The notes under the pieces were generated by a model that had not been told where the DNA came from, ran no database searches, and saw only the letters and a program-made list of their open reading frames with translations. Below, one piece after another: positions 16,639 to 24,901 of a DNA stretch of 64,000 nucleotides. A program made the position numbers and the translations under genes. The DNA is from Verrucomicrobiaceae bacterium (GTDB taxonomy: Bacteria > Verrucomicrobiota > Verrucomicrobiia > Verrucomicrobiales > Verrucomicrobiaceae): contig JAIXSY010000057.1 of NCBI GenBank assembly GCA_027484445.1, positions 1-64,000 on the forward strand, in the 5' to 3' direction. The stretch's first letter is position 1; every line of letters starts with the position of its first letter.

Positions 16639-19600
16639 TCAGTTGAGGATCTTTGAGACGATAGGACGGGCGGCGAAAAACAGGACAAACAGCCACCAAA
16701 CGATTTCATTCTCTTTTCCAAAACACCAAAACCGCGGCAAAAAGGAGTCGAGCCGCTGGGAGGCAAGCAGGCAGCAACGGCGGATGGCCGCACGCATTAC
16801 AGGGTTGAACCGATGAAGAGCCATCAGCTTGGACAATCTGGCCCTGACCGTGGCATCAAACGGGGGGACATCACCGCCAGGCTGGTAATCCAACACGGTC
16901 TCAACTAGGCCGTAGAGATGAACAGTGTAATCGTCAAGCACATGAGGATTCACGGAGCTGAGGCATGAGAGGGCCTCGTCTCTTCGCCCCTCTAGCGCGT
17001 GATCGAGCGCGATCCAGATATGGCAACGCATCTTAATCGGGCTATGCTCAGGATGATCCATGCCTGCCTGTGCAACCTGCCTAGCACTTGCAGCGTCCCC
17101 AGTTTCTTGGAGAGCAAGCACGAGGTTGTTGAACATATAAGGCATCATGTCCTGGGGGCGCGACTGCCAATCGTCAAACCAGCGAATGAGTTCCCGATTC
17201 CGGTCCATTTGGTTCAGGGTATAGCTGACCGCGCCATAGAGGTCAGCCTGCTGGTGAAAGACCTGCCCGTACCGCGTCATGACCGCACGCCATTGCAACC
17301 TTTCACTGAAGCAAAATAGGCCATTGATGTAGGTGTGGCGCTCCTGCCAGCGGTCTCCGATCCAATAGATCCAAAGTTTCCAGGCACGGCTCCCAGACTC
17401 CTGGTCTGGCGGCAGCAGATTCATGACCCTGAGGTCGGGTAGCTTTCCCGCAGCCTTGCAAAGTTCGACATAAAATGCCCCCGCATAGGGCTGAATGCAG
17501 CCTTGCCTCAGCAGGCGAAGAGTGAGCACGAAAATGAGTCTGCGTAGCTTCCTCCCTGAACTACCGATCTCGCTGAGCACCCTGTTGAAACAGGAATCGT
17601 CATCATGTGGGTCTTGCAGCATCTGCTCCAACATCTCAAGCGCTTGAGCAGACTCACCGCGTCTAGAGAGAAAGACAAAGCGCCAAGAGTCTAGATAAAG
17701 CGCGGGGTAGTGGGGAGTAAGGTCTTTCAGCAGACTGTCTGCCAAAGCCCCATCCTGACGGCTGAGGCTTAGATTCAGCAGCCGCTCCACGGCAAAGCCA
17801 TAGCCAGGATCAAGCTCGATCGCGCGTTGGTAGGCGGCAGATGCCTCTTCCGGTTTTTCCTGCGCTTCGAGAAGACTGCCAAGGTAGCCCATCGGCATGG
17901 CTTGCATAGGCTCGAGGCGACTGATCTGGCGGCAAGCAGCCTCCGCCTGCTCCAGCTCTCCCCGCTGTTCATGCCATTCTGCCAGGTGCTCCCAGCCCCG
18001 AAGATTGGCAGGGTCTTCAGCCAGCGCCTCGTGCATGACGCGCAGGGCATCTTCCTGAGCACCTCGGAGCCAGAGTATCCAAGCCTCGCGCACACGCAGA
18101 CCTGTGTCTGTGGCAGGGCGGTTGCGGCAGACGGCCAATGCCTCCTCAAAACGTCCTGCCAGAGCCAGAGCTGTGGCCTTCATGTCGATGGGCGGGATGG
18201 CCTGTGGACTCAGGGAGATAGCCTTGTCGAGCGCAGCGATCTTTTCGGCGAATTCATGGGGACCATCCAGCAGCCGGGCCTGATTGATCCAGCTACGCGC
18301 CTCAGCGGGCCGCTCTCGCAGCAGGCCTGCGGCAGCTCTGCGCGCGGCATCTGGCTGCCCCAACAGCTGTCCCCATTCATGGAGCTTTTCCCACGGCCAG
18401 CCGTAGCCAGGATCTAGCCTAAGGGAAAAAGTGAGGCGCTCCATGGCACCCTTTTTCTCGCCTTGAAACCAAAGCACCTCAGCCAGCCAGGCGTGGGAGA
18501 CAGCATCATCGGGATTGTGTCGCAGGGTCTCCTCCAAAACAGCACGTGCACCTTGCAGATCGCCTGCCTTGCGTTTGAACTCAGAAAGGCAGCGCATGCC
18601 CCAGGACCATGAGGGATTGATCTCGCGTGCCTTTTCTGCAGCGGCGATGGCAGCTGGGCGATCTCCCTTCGCTTCATGGCAGAGTGCAGCTTCCATCCAC
18701 ACACGTGGCATGAGGGGGAACTTGTCCGTCAGCTCACTGAGCAGCGCCAGCGCCTCCTCCACCCGTCCGGTGTCGCGCCAATGTTCAGCAAGCTGGACCG
18801 TGGGCTGCCACAGGTCAGGGCGGCTTGCACGCGCCTCGGCAAGAAAAGCCTCCAGGTCGGTATCATCCATGTAGGGCCGGGCCTGCTCGGCAAAGGTGAG
18901 GACGGCATCACCACAAGTGATCTGGCGTCGCAGCTCAGACTGGATAAATCGGATCGTCTCGCTGCGCTGCTCAGGCCCACGGCTCAGTCGCAAAAGAGCG
19001 GTCAGCGCGCTGGTATTGTCCACATCCAGGGAAAGGCTACGGCGGCGTTCAACCAGGGCCTCCTCCATCTTACCTTCCCCTTCGAGGACAAGAGAGCGAA
19101 TGTTGTGCAAGGCAGGATGAGAACCTTGAATCGAGGCAGCATAATCGAGGACTGCGTGCGCTTCGGCAAAGCACCTGCGTGCGCAAAGCACGTCCGCCAG
19201 TTCGCGATGGGCCCAGGGGTCCTTGGGGTCGATGCGGATGATTTCACGCACAGCAGCCTCACGCTCATCCAGGCCCACCGCCTCCGCCCAGGTAAGCATC
19301 ACGAGGTGAAGCTCACGATCAAACGGATGCTGAGCACAGCGCCCGCGCAGCCAGGAAAGCGAGGCAGCTTGCCCCTCCTGAAATTCGAGCAGACGAGCGA
19401 AGGCGCGGTGGGCACCGGCATCTAGAGGCTGGTCTTCGATAACTGCACGCCAATGATGCAGCTGCGCTTCCACATCCCCCTCGTGCTTGGCCAAGCGTGC
19501 GCGCACCCGGTGCCAGGCCGCCGCACGCGCGCTCCCCTGAATGCCGTCGAGGATCTCACGCGCTCGACCAGGGCGATTCCGCAGTAGCATTTCACTGGCA

Positions 19601-21708
19601 GCATGCAGGGCATGATCAGCATCGTCAGGACGTAGGCGAAGAGATTCCTCCAGCACGGCCAGCGCCTCGTGACTGCGGTCCAACTGTTCAAGTGCATGGC
19701 AAAGAGTCAGGGCAGGCGCAGCAGAGGTGGTGCCCATCTGCTCAAATCGGCGGCGCAGCATGTGTAGAGCTGTCTCCGCCTGGCGTGTCCAGCGTGCGGC
19801 GCGAAACCAGGAGGACCACATGCCTTCCTGGTGCGGCTCTAAACAGGCAGCGAGGCGGTAAAGAGCAGCCGCATCTTCTTGACAGCGATTTTCCCACAAA
19901 AGGCCTGCCTCGGTCACGATGGCCATGGCATCCACGCGGGCACGGTGGACACGTCTTAACCAACGGCGAGACTCGGGCTGGTCTGGCGTATTGAAAACGA
20001 GTTCCCGCGCTAGCTTGACCCAGAGAATGGGGTGAGTCTGCTCGGAGGCGCATACCTCTCGCAGAGCGGCCATGTAGGCTTCGTACCCGCGTAGGCAAGC
20101 AATCAGGTCAAGGCGACGAGTCTGCCAGTTCTCTACACCGGGATACAGCCGCAGCAGTTCCTCCAGGGCGGCCAGCTGGGCGGAGAGGTCTTGGTCATAC
20201 TCGGCTATTGCGCATTCCGCGTGCCAGCGAAGGCGGTGCACAGGGTAGTCGGCACGCAGTTTTTCGATGGCACCAAGCGCACCAGCACGGTCGTGCTGCT
20301 GTAGCCGTATACTGACTTCGTGAAAAAGATCATGCGGCTCTGCATCGGGCAGGTCAATTGCTGCGAGTGTGGCGGCTAAGTCGAGGGGCACCATCGCCAA
20401 ACCACGAGGCCCGTAGGGTGCCTGCTGTTCCAAGGCCTCAGCAGCAAGGAACTCCGACGTGCGGCGGTTTCCTGGATCACGAATGAAAAGCACGCCGCGT
20501 AAATCATCCTGCCCCATGACGACCTGTGCATGCGCGCCGCCTGGATACACAGTACTCAAGAGAAAAGGTATGCCCGCATCTAGAAGACGCCTTGCGGACT
20601 CTAACGTGACGGTGAACTCACGTGCGGCCCAACCATGCGTCTCCGCCCACTGGCGCTGACGATAGTTTGGCGTGCCATCATGGCAGATTTCCTCAGCCAT
20701 CTCCAGGTGGTCAGCCTCCATCCTCCAGAAGCGTGCAAGGCTAGTCATGCTGGCAGGCGCGCAGGTCACGTGATGCTGACGTACAAAGGGCACAGGCAAG
20801 AGAACACGCCGAGGTGCAGGGACGGCAGCACTGAGCTTTTCCGCCACGCGCTTATAGAAACTGCTTTCTTGCACCTGAGAAGCCTGCTTTAGCGCCTCAT
20901 CGCGGTCAGCACGCGCGCTAGCGATATCACAGCGCCGCCCGTGCAGCCAGTCACGCTGGGCAGTCTCGATCAGCGGTAGCAACCGCTCGCAGCGATCCAG
21001 AGATTCCCAGGCTTGGTCGAGCCTGCCTTGCTCCAAAAGGAGCTGGCCGGTCATGGCCTCTAGCTTAAAGCTTTGCAAGCGTTCCCTGCCCTGTCGTAGC
21101 ACCTCCATCGCAGTATCGTCCTGCTCCTGCTCCACAAGAAGCTCCGCATGAATATGAACAGCACTAATGTATTCCGGGTGCTCTGCCTCTGCCTGACGCG
21201 CAATCTCCAGCGCCTGCTTCCGCAGATCCTGGTGGCGTAGCCAGTCCGCGCGCAGCACCTTGAACCAACGGTCCCCCGGCACCAGTTGCTCCCCCAGCCG
21301 CAGCGCTGCATCTGCGGCATCAAAATCACGCATCGCGGTCAGCACCATGGCCATGGCTCCAGCATGATCGGACCTGGCTTTTGCTGCGAAGGATCTCGCA
21401 GGCTCATGACGCCGTAGCCACTGCCAGGCGAGATAAGCCCCACGCTTTTCGAGCACATGCCAAAACACATCCAGCATGAGATCGGGCGACTTTTCAGAAG
21501 CACGCCAATCCTTCCAAAATAGGCGCAATGCACGTTTGTGAGCACCTAATTGCTCCATCAATCGCGCCGCTGCGGAACGAGCCAAAGGTGACGACCATTC
21601 CTCCGGTGGATCCATGGCCGAGACCAAGTTCCAGGCATCTAGCGCACGTCCACAACGCGACAGCTGGGTGATTTGATCAAGAATCTCTTTATCCGGATAG
21701 ATCGCCAT
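16639..21708 (-). CDS. giant TPR protein with embedded C39-like peptidase domain
   Basis: 1,689 residues from the ATG at 21708; a TTG at 21741 could add eleven. Most of the chain is tandem helical repeats of TPR type, for example DPANLRGWEHLAEWHEQRG and AYQRAIELDPGYGFAVERL. Between the N-terminal repeats and the main array (about residues 299-440) lies a papain-like C39 fold: VPFVRQHHVTCAPASM with Cys316, GGAHAQVV with His393 and FIRDPGNR with Asp411. The triad looks complete, so peptidase activity is plausible. There is no signal peptide, but the extreme C-terminus has a hydrophobic segment (IVWWLFVLFFAARPIV). C39 domains usually remove double-glycine leaders, but no ABC exporter or leader peptide is adjacent. 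The role is unknown. Confidence 0.78.
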   Translation of the reverse strand: MAIYPDKEILDQITQLSRCGRALDAWNLVSAMDPPEEWSSPLARSAAARLMEQLGAHKRALRLFWKDWRASEKSPDLMLDVFWHVLEKRGAYLAWQWLRRHEPARSFAAKARSDHAGAMAMVLTAMRDFDAADAALRLGEQLVPGDRWFKVLRADWLRHQDLRKQALEIARQAEAEHPEYISAVHIHAELLVEQEQDDTAMEVLRQGRERLQSFKLEAMTGQLLLEQGRLDQAWESLDRCERLLPLIETAQRDWLHGRRCDIASARADRDEALKQASQVQESSFYKRVAEKLSAAVPAPRRVLLPVPFVRQHHVTCAPASMTSLARFWRMEADHLEMAEEICHDGTPNYRQRQWAETHGWAAREFTVTLESARRLLDAGIPFLLSTVYPGGAHAQVVMGQDDLRGVLFIRDPGNRRTSEFLAAEALEQQAPYGPRGLAMVPLDLAATLAAIDLPDAEPHDLFHEVSIRLQQHDRAGALGAIEKLRADYPVHRLRWHAECAIAEYDQDLSAQLAALEELLRLYPGVENWQTRRLDLIACLRGYEAYMAALREVCASEQTHPILWVKLARELVFNTPDQPESRRWLRRVHRARVDAMAIVTEAGLLWENRCQEDAAALYRLAACLEPHQEGMWSSWFRAARWTRQAETALHMLRRRFEQMGTTSAAPALTLCHALEQLDRSHEALAVLEESLRLRPDDADHALHAASEMLLRNRPGRAREILDGIQGSARAAAWHRVRARLAKHEGDVEAQLHHWRAVIEDQPLDAGAHRAFARLLEFQEGQAASLSWLRGRCAQHPFDRELHLVMLTWAEAVGLDEREAAVREIIRIDPKDPWAHRELADVLCARRCFAEAHAVLDYAASIQGSHPALHNIRSLVLEGEGKMEEALVERRRSLSLDVDNTSALTALLRLSRGPEQRSETIRFIQSELRRQITCGDAVLTFAEQARPYMDDTDLEAFLAEARASRPDLWQPTVQLAEHWRDTGRVEEALALLSELTDKFPLMPRVWMEAALCHEAKGDRPAAIAAAEKAREINPSWSWGMRCLSEFKRKAGDLQGARAVLEETLRHNPDDAVSHAWLAEVLWFQGEKKGAMERLTFSLRLDPGYGWPWEKLHEWGQLLGQPDAARRAAAGLLRERPAEARSWINQARLLDGPHEFAEKIAALDKAISLSPQAIPPIDMKATALALAGRFEEALAVCRNRPATDTGLRVREAWILWLRGAQEDALRVMHEALAEDPANLRGWEHLAEWHEQRGELEQAEAACRQISRLEPMQAMPMGYLGSLLEAQEKPEEASAAYQRAIELDPGYGFAVERLLNLSLSRQDGALADSLLKDLTPHYPALYLDSWRFVFLSRRGESAQALEMLEQMLQDPHDDDSCFNRVLSEIGSSGRKLRRLIFVLTLRLLRQGCIQPYAGAFYVELCKAAGKLPDLRVMNLLPPDQESGSRAWKLWIYWIGDRWQERHTYINGLFCFSERLQWRAVMTRYGQVFHQQADLYGAVSYTLNQMDRNRELIRWFDDWQSRPQDMMPYMFNNLVLALQETGDAASARQVAQAGMDHPEHSPIKMRCHIWIALDHALEGRRDEALSCLSSVNPHVLDDYTVHLYGLVETVLDYQPGGDVPPFDATVRARLSKLMALHRFNPVMRAAIRRCCLLASQRLDSFLPRFWCFGKENEIVWWLFVLFFAARPIVSKILN

Positions 21709-21800
21709 CCAGCAAACAACCAAACCAATGAGCTTAGGCAATCAGAAACTTGATGAAAAACTACAATAAACCCAGATCAAGGAGACGCTTCTTCGTAAGT

Positions 21801-22496
21801 TTATTTGATGCGATAACTACGGCGGCGGCTGTTGAGCCAGCGCACGCCGAACATATCCATCGTGGCACGAAGGGCGCGGTTGCCAAAACCGTATTTGCTC
21901 ACGCCATGGACGCGGGGACGATGGTTCACGGGGATCTCAGTGACGCGCCAGCCCATGCCACCGATGAGGGCCGGAATAAAGCGATGCATGCCGTGAAAAA
22001 GAAGCAAGGCCTCTCGGCACTCGCGGCGCATGACCTTCAGCGTGCAGCCGGTGTCGCGCACGTTGTCACCGACAAAACGCGAGCGGACGGCGTTGGCAAT
22101 CCTACTCTGCAGCCGCTTGAAGGAGGTGTCTTTGCGCTTTGCCCGCCATCCACAGACGAGGTCCCAGCCTTCTTCTAGCTTGGCCACCATGGCTGGAATA
22201 TCCGCAGGATCGTTTTGCAGATCGCCATCCAGCGTCACGATGATGGGTGCACGCGCCGCGAAAAGGCCCGCGTGCATGGCGGCACTCTGCCCGGCATTTT
22301 TCTCGAACTCAAGCAGCCTGACACGTTCAGTCCGCTGCACGCAGGACACTGTCGCGTCAGTGCTGCCATCGTCCACCAGCACCAGCTCGTAATCCATGCC
22401 GGCAAGCGCGGCATCAATCTCGCGCTGCAGTTCCGCGATGTTTCCCTCCTCATTGAAGAGGGGAACGACGACGGAAAGAGCGGGAGATTCAGGCAT
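21801..22496 (-). CDS. family 2 glycosyltransferase, dolichyl-phosphate-sugar synthase-like
   Basis: 231 residues from the ATG at 22496 (MPESPALSVVVPLFNEEGN); the longer open frame upstream has no GT-like sequence and would overlap the next gene. GT-A motifs are LVLVDDGSTD near 37-46 and TLDGDLQNDPAD with the metal-binding DxD. The segment GWRAKRKDTSFKRLQSRIAN is like that of polyprenyl-phosphate glycosyltransferases (DPM1/GtrB type). There are no C-terminal membrane helices, unlike GtrB, so it may act as a peripheral enzyme making a lipid-linked sugar donor for envelope glycans. Confidence 0.85.
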   Translation of the reverse strand: MPESPALSVVVPLFNEEGNIAELQREIDAALAGMDYELVLVDDGSTDATVSCVQRTERVRLLEFEKNAGQSAAMHAGLFAARAPIIVTLDGDLQNDPADIPAMVAKLEEGWDLVCGWRAKRKDTSFKRLQSRIANAVRSRFVGDNVRDTGCTLKVMRRECREALLLFHGMHRFIPALIGGMGWRVTEIPVNHRPRVHGVSKYGFGNRALRATMDMFGVRWLNSRRRSYRIK

Positions 22497-22572
22497 AGTC
22501 GGGCGGCTGGAAACAGGCAGGCATCCATCCCGCGACTCAGCCGCAGGGCAAGCTCGAAAATTCAATCTCGCC

Positions 22573-23589
22573 TCACTGGCCGACGCGAATGATCTCAGGA
22601 GCCCGCTTTCGCACAGCAATAAAAACGGGGGAGCGCTGACGGTCAAAGGGATGCCGACGTATGTCCAGCTCCGTGTTTAGCGCGGCGAAGTGCCACGGTC
22701 CATCCTCTGTATTGAGGCTGTATTGCAGCGCACGTCCACCGTCCAGCAGGGTCGCGTGCTGCACATCCAGTTTGCGGGCCAGCTCAGCCGCTTCGCTGAC
22801 ATTCATGACCCCGCCATCGCCGGACAAAAGGAAAACAATCACGCCATCTCGACGCATGCCAGCCAGGGCACGATAGGTGATCTTGGAGCCATCAAAGAAG
22901 GCATCCGGCTTGCTGTCGATGTAAGAAAAGACGGTGTGATTCTTCATGACGGCCGGGTAGCCCTGGGTCGCTTCCTCAATAGCACCTGGAACTTCATCCA
23001 GCAGGGATTTGGGGCCAAAGTAGGGCCGTCCTGCCTTCACGAAGAAACTACCGCTCCACTCCTTGAAGGCAGCGTTCACCTGCTTTCCCTGGTGGTAGAT
23101 ATACCCCAGCGGCTTGCCCTGGGGATCACGAAAATTCGCGGTGATTACAAAGTTGAGCCGCTCTGTCTTCAGCCGCTCGACAGATGTGGTCACCTGGAAC
23201 TTCGGAAGATAGCTGGCGCTAAACTCAAAGTGCTCCGGCTGAATCACCACGACATGAACTTCTGCTCCTAAAATCGATTGGAGAGCATCTCTCCATGCCC
23301 CTGCGGGACGACGAACTTTCAGGGTGCTCCAGCGCAGCCCTTCCTCCACATGGCGCGTGATCAAAGCTCCCGCCAAGTCTCCTGGCGTCATGGAAGCTGC
23401 CTTTTTCCATTCCCCACGCTTCGTCAGTATCTGCAGGGGCTGCTTGGACTCATGCACGACCCAAGCGACCACATTGCTGCCCAGATTGAAATAAATCTCC
23501 CCGTAAACCCAGCCGATCAATCCCAGCAGCGAAAACGCCCCCAGCAGACGAAGCATCCGCTTGAATTTCGAAGATAAATCTTGGGACAT
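22573..23589 (-). CDS. phosphodiester glycosidase (NAGPA) domain protein
   Basis: 338 residues with an N-terminal membrane anchor (LLGAFSLLGLIGWVYGEIYF). The remainder matches the NAGPA fold: VITANFRDPQGKPLGYI, SGSFFVKAGRPYFGP, the core RALAGMRRDGVIVFLLSGDGG and then MNVSEAAELARKL and HATLLDGGRALQYS. The conserved Asp/Gly-rich loops (SGDGG, LDGG) are intact. Relatives cleave GlcNAc-1-phosphodiester bonds or act on cell-wall or exopolysaccharide glycans. It is probably periplasmic and tethered. It lies 76 bases upstream of the glycosyltransferase gene on the same strand. Confidence 0.82.
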   Translation of the reverse strand: MSQDLSSKFKRMLRLLGAFSLLGLIGWVYGEIYFNLGSNVVAWVVHESKQPLQILTKRGEWKKAASMTPGDLAGALITRHVEEGLRWSTLKVRRPAGAWRDALQSILGAEVHVVVIQPEHFEFSASYLPKFQVTTSVERLKTERLNFVITANFRDPQGKPLGYIYHQGKQVNAAFKEWSGSFFVKAGRPYFGPKSLLDEVPGAIEEATQGYPAVMKNHTVFSYIDSKPDAFFDGSKITYRALAGMRRDGVIVFLLSGDGGVMNVSEAAELARKLDVQHATLLDGGRALQYSLNTEDGPWHFAALNTELDIRRHPFDRQRSPVFIAVRKRAPEIIRVGQ

Positions 23590-23720
23590 GTGGGGAGGGT
23601 AGCGTCACATTGACCTGCAAATGCAGCGAGTAAAGTTCAGCTCGCTTTGGGCCTGAAAAGCTGTTTGCACAGAGGCCTTCCATCCCTAATTTCTGCTGAC
23701 CCCCATCCTCACCCCATTCC

Positions 23721-23930
23721 ATGAAGAAAACTGCGATCGTTCTCTGCTCCGCTGCTGCTCTTGCCCTCTTTGGCCCTTCTTGCGCCAAGCATAGCTGGGA
23801 AAAAACCCAGAGCCTGCATGAAGGAATGCACAAAGGCCACGGTGACCATGGGGCTCATGGGGATGCCGCCCACGACAGTCATGGAAAAGCCGCAGAAGGA
23901 CATCATGAGGAGAAAAAGGCAGCCCACTGA
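23721..23930 (+). CDS. small His-rich lipoprotein
   Basis: 69 residues with a clear lipoprotein signal, MKKTAIVLCSAAALALFGPSC, so the lipid-modified residue would be Cys21. The mature part is only about 49 residues, with 13 His, many of them in HGDHGAHGDAAHDSH, plus acidic and Lys residues. Such composition suggests weak metal binding, but no defined family is recognised. It is monocistronic, divergent from the NAGPA-domain gene and followed by a good terminator, which supports it as a real gene. Confidence 0.7.
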   Translation: MKKTAIVLCSAAALALFGPSCAKHSWEKTQSLHEGMHKGHGDHGAHGDAAHDSHGKAAEGHHEEKKAAH

Positions 23931-23964
23931 GGCTGTCCTTCACGGCTCTCCAGTTTAAGCCACG

Positions 23965-23993
23965 AGGCTCCCGATCACTCTGGGGCCTTTTTT
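23965..23993 (+). terminator. Rho-independent terminator after the His-rich lipoprotein gene
   Basis: Stem AGGCTCC (23965-23971) pairs with GGGGCCT (23982-23988), seven pairs with one G-T wobble, around a 10-base loop, followed by a run of six T. It overlaps the stop codon of the convergent TatD-like gene. Confidence 0.75.
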
Positions 23994-24792
23994 ATGCCGT
24001 GAACTTGACCGTTTGCCCCATGAAGCTGCGGGGATTCTCCCAGGCGACTTTTTGGACCATCTCAGCCGTCCACCCGCGTTGCCGCATGGCCTGCATGGTT
24101 TTCGGCACAGCCAGCGGATCACTCACGCCCCAGTCGCAGGCGCTGTTCATCCAAATGCGCTCTGCACGGCGATGCTCCAGCATGTCGATCGCGCGGTGCG
24201 GCGTGCATTTGCTCTCAGGATAGAGGGTGATTCCCGCCCAAAACCCTTGGTCTAGCACGTGATCGATGGTGTGCTCTTCAACGTGGTCGATGATGACGCG
24301 CTCTGGCTGTATCTTGGAAAAGTTTTTTAACGCTTCGACAATCAAACGGGTGCCTTTGAGTTTGTCCTCAAGGTGCGGTGTATGAATCAGAATGAGTTGA
24401 TCGTGATCTTGAGCCAACTGCACGTGCTGTTCGAAGATCATCAATTCATTGCGGCTGTTTTTGTTCAGGCCGATCTCACCAATCCCGAGCACATTTGGCT
24501 TACCCAAAAATTGGGGTATCAGACCGATGACCTCCTCCGCTAGCTTCGTGTCTTCGGCTTCCTTCGGATTGATGCAGAGCCATGAGAAATGCTGAATGCC
24601 AAACTTGGCGGCACGCTTTGGCTCATACTCAGTGATTTGACGAAAGTAGTCATAAAACCCCTTTGCGGAGGCACGATCAAAACCCGCCCAAAAGGCCGGC
24701 TCGCAGATGACTTGGCAGCCTGCCAAGGCCATGCGCTCATAGTCGTCTGTGGTGCGACTGACCATGTGACCGTGGGGCTCAATGTAGGGCAT
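23992..24792 (-). CDS. TatD family metal-dependent hydrolase
   Basis: 266 residues, the normal TatD length. Metal-site motifs are visible: EPHGHM at 5-10 in place of the usual DxHxH, NVLGIGEIGLN, LILIHTPHLEDK, VIIDHVEEHT and MNSACDWG. The opening segment with SRTTDDYERMALAGC and the body sequence resemble the TatD-like subgroup found in ebo clusters (transport of scytonemin-like or other secondary metabolites) more than housekeeping TatD nucleases. None of the other ebo genes (UbiA-like prenyltransferase, dehydroquinate-synthase-like) is nearby, so that subgroup assignment, made from memory, needs a database check. Confidence 0.8.
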   Translation of the reverse strand: MPYIEPHGHMVSRTTDDYERMALAGCQVICEPAFWAGFDRASAKGFYDYFRQITEYEPKRAAKFGIQHFSWLCINPKEAEDTKLAEEVIGLIPQFLGKPNVLGIGEIGLNKNSRNELMIFEQHVQLAQDHDQLILIHTPHLEDKLKGTRLIVEALKNFSKIQPERVIIDHVEEHTIDHVLDQGFWAGITLYPESKCTPHRAIDMLEHRRAERIWMNSACDWGVSDPLAVPKTMQAMRQRGWTAEMVQKVAWENPRSFMGQTVKFTA

Positions 24793-24901
24793 GATGAAAA
24801 ACGAAAGGTTGGCGGCTGGATCTTGGCCAGTGAACCTGCTCTGCCTGACTCGTCAACGCCCAAGGCAGAAAGTCTAGAGCACTACTTTTCTGATAGAAAC
24901 C

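Noticed and set aside
16639..21708. tandem TPR repeats considered as a DNA repeat array
   Set aside because: The repetition is at protein level only; nucleotide copies are too diverged to be a recent array.
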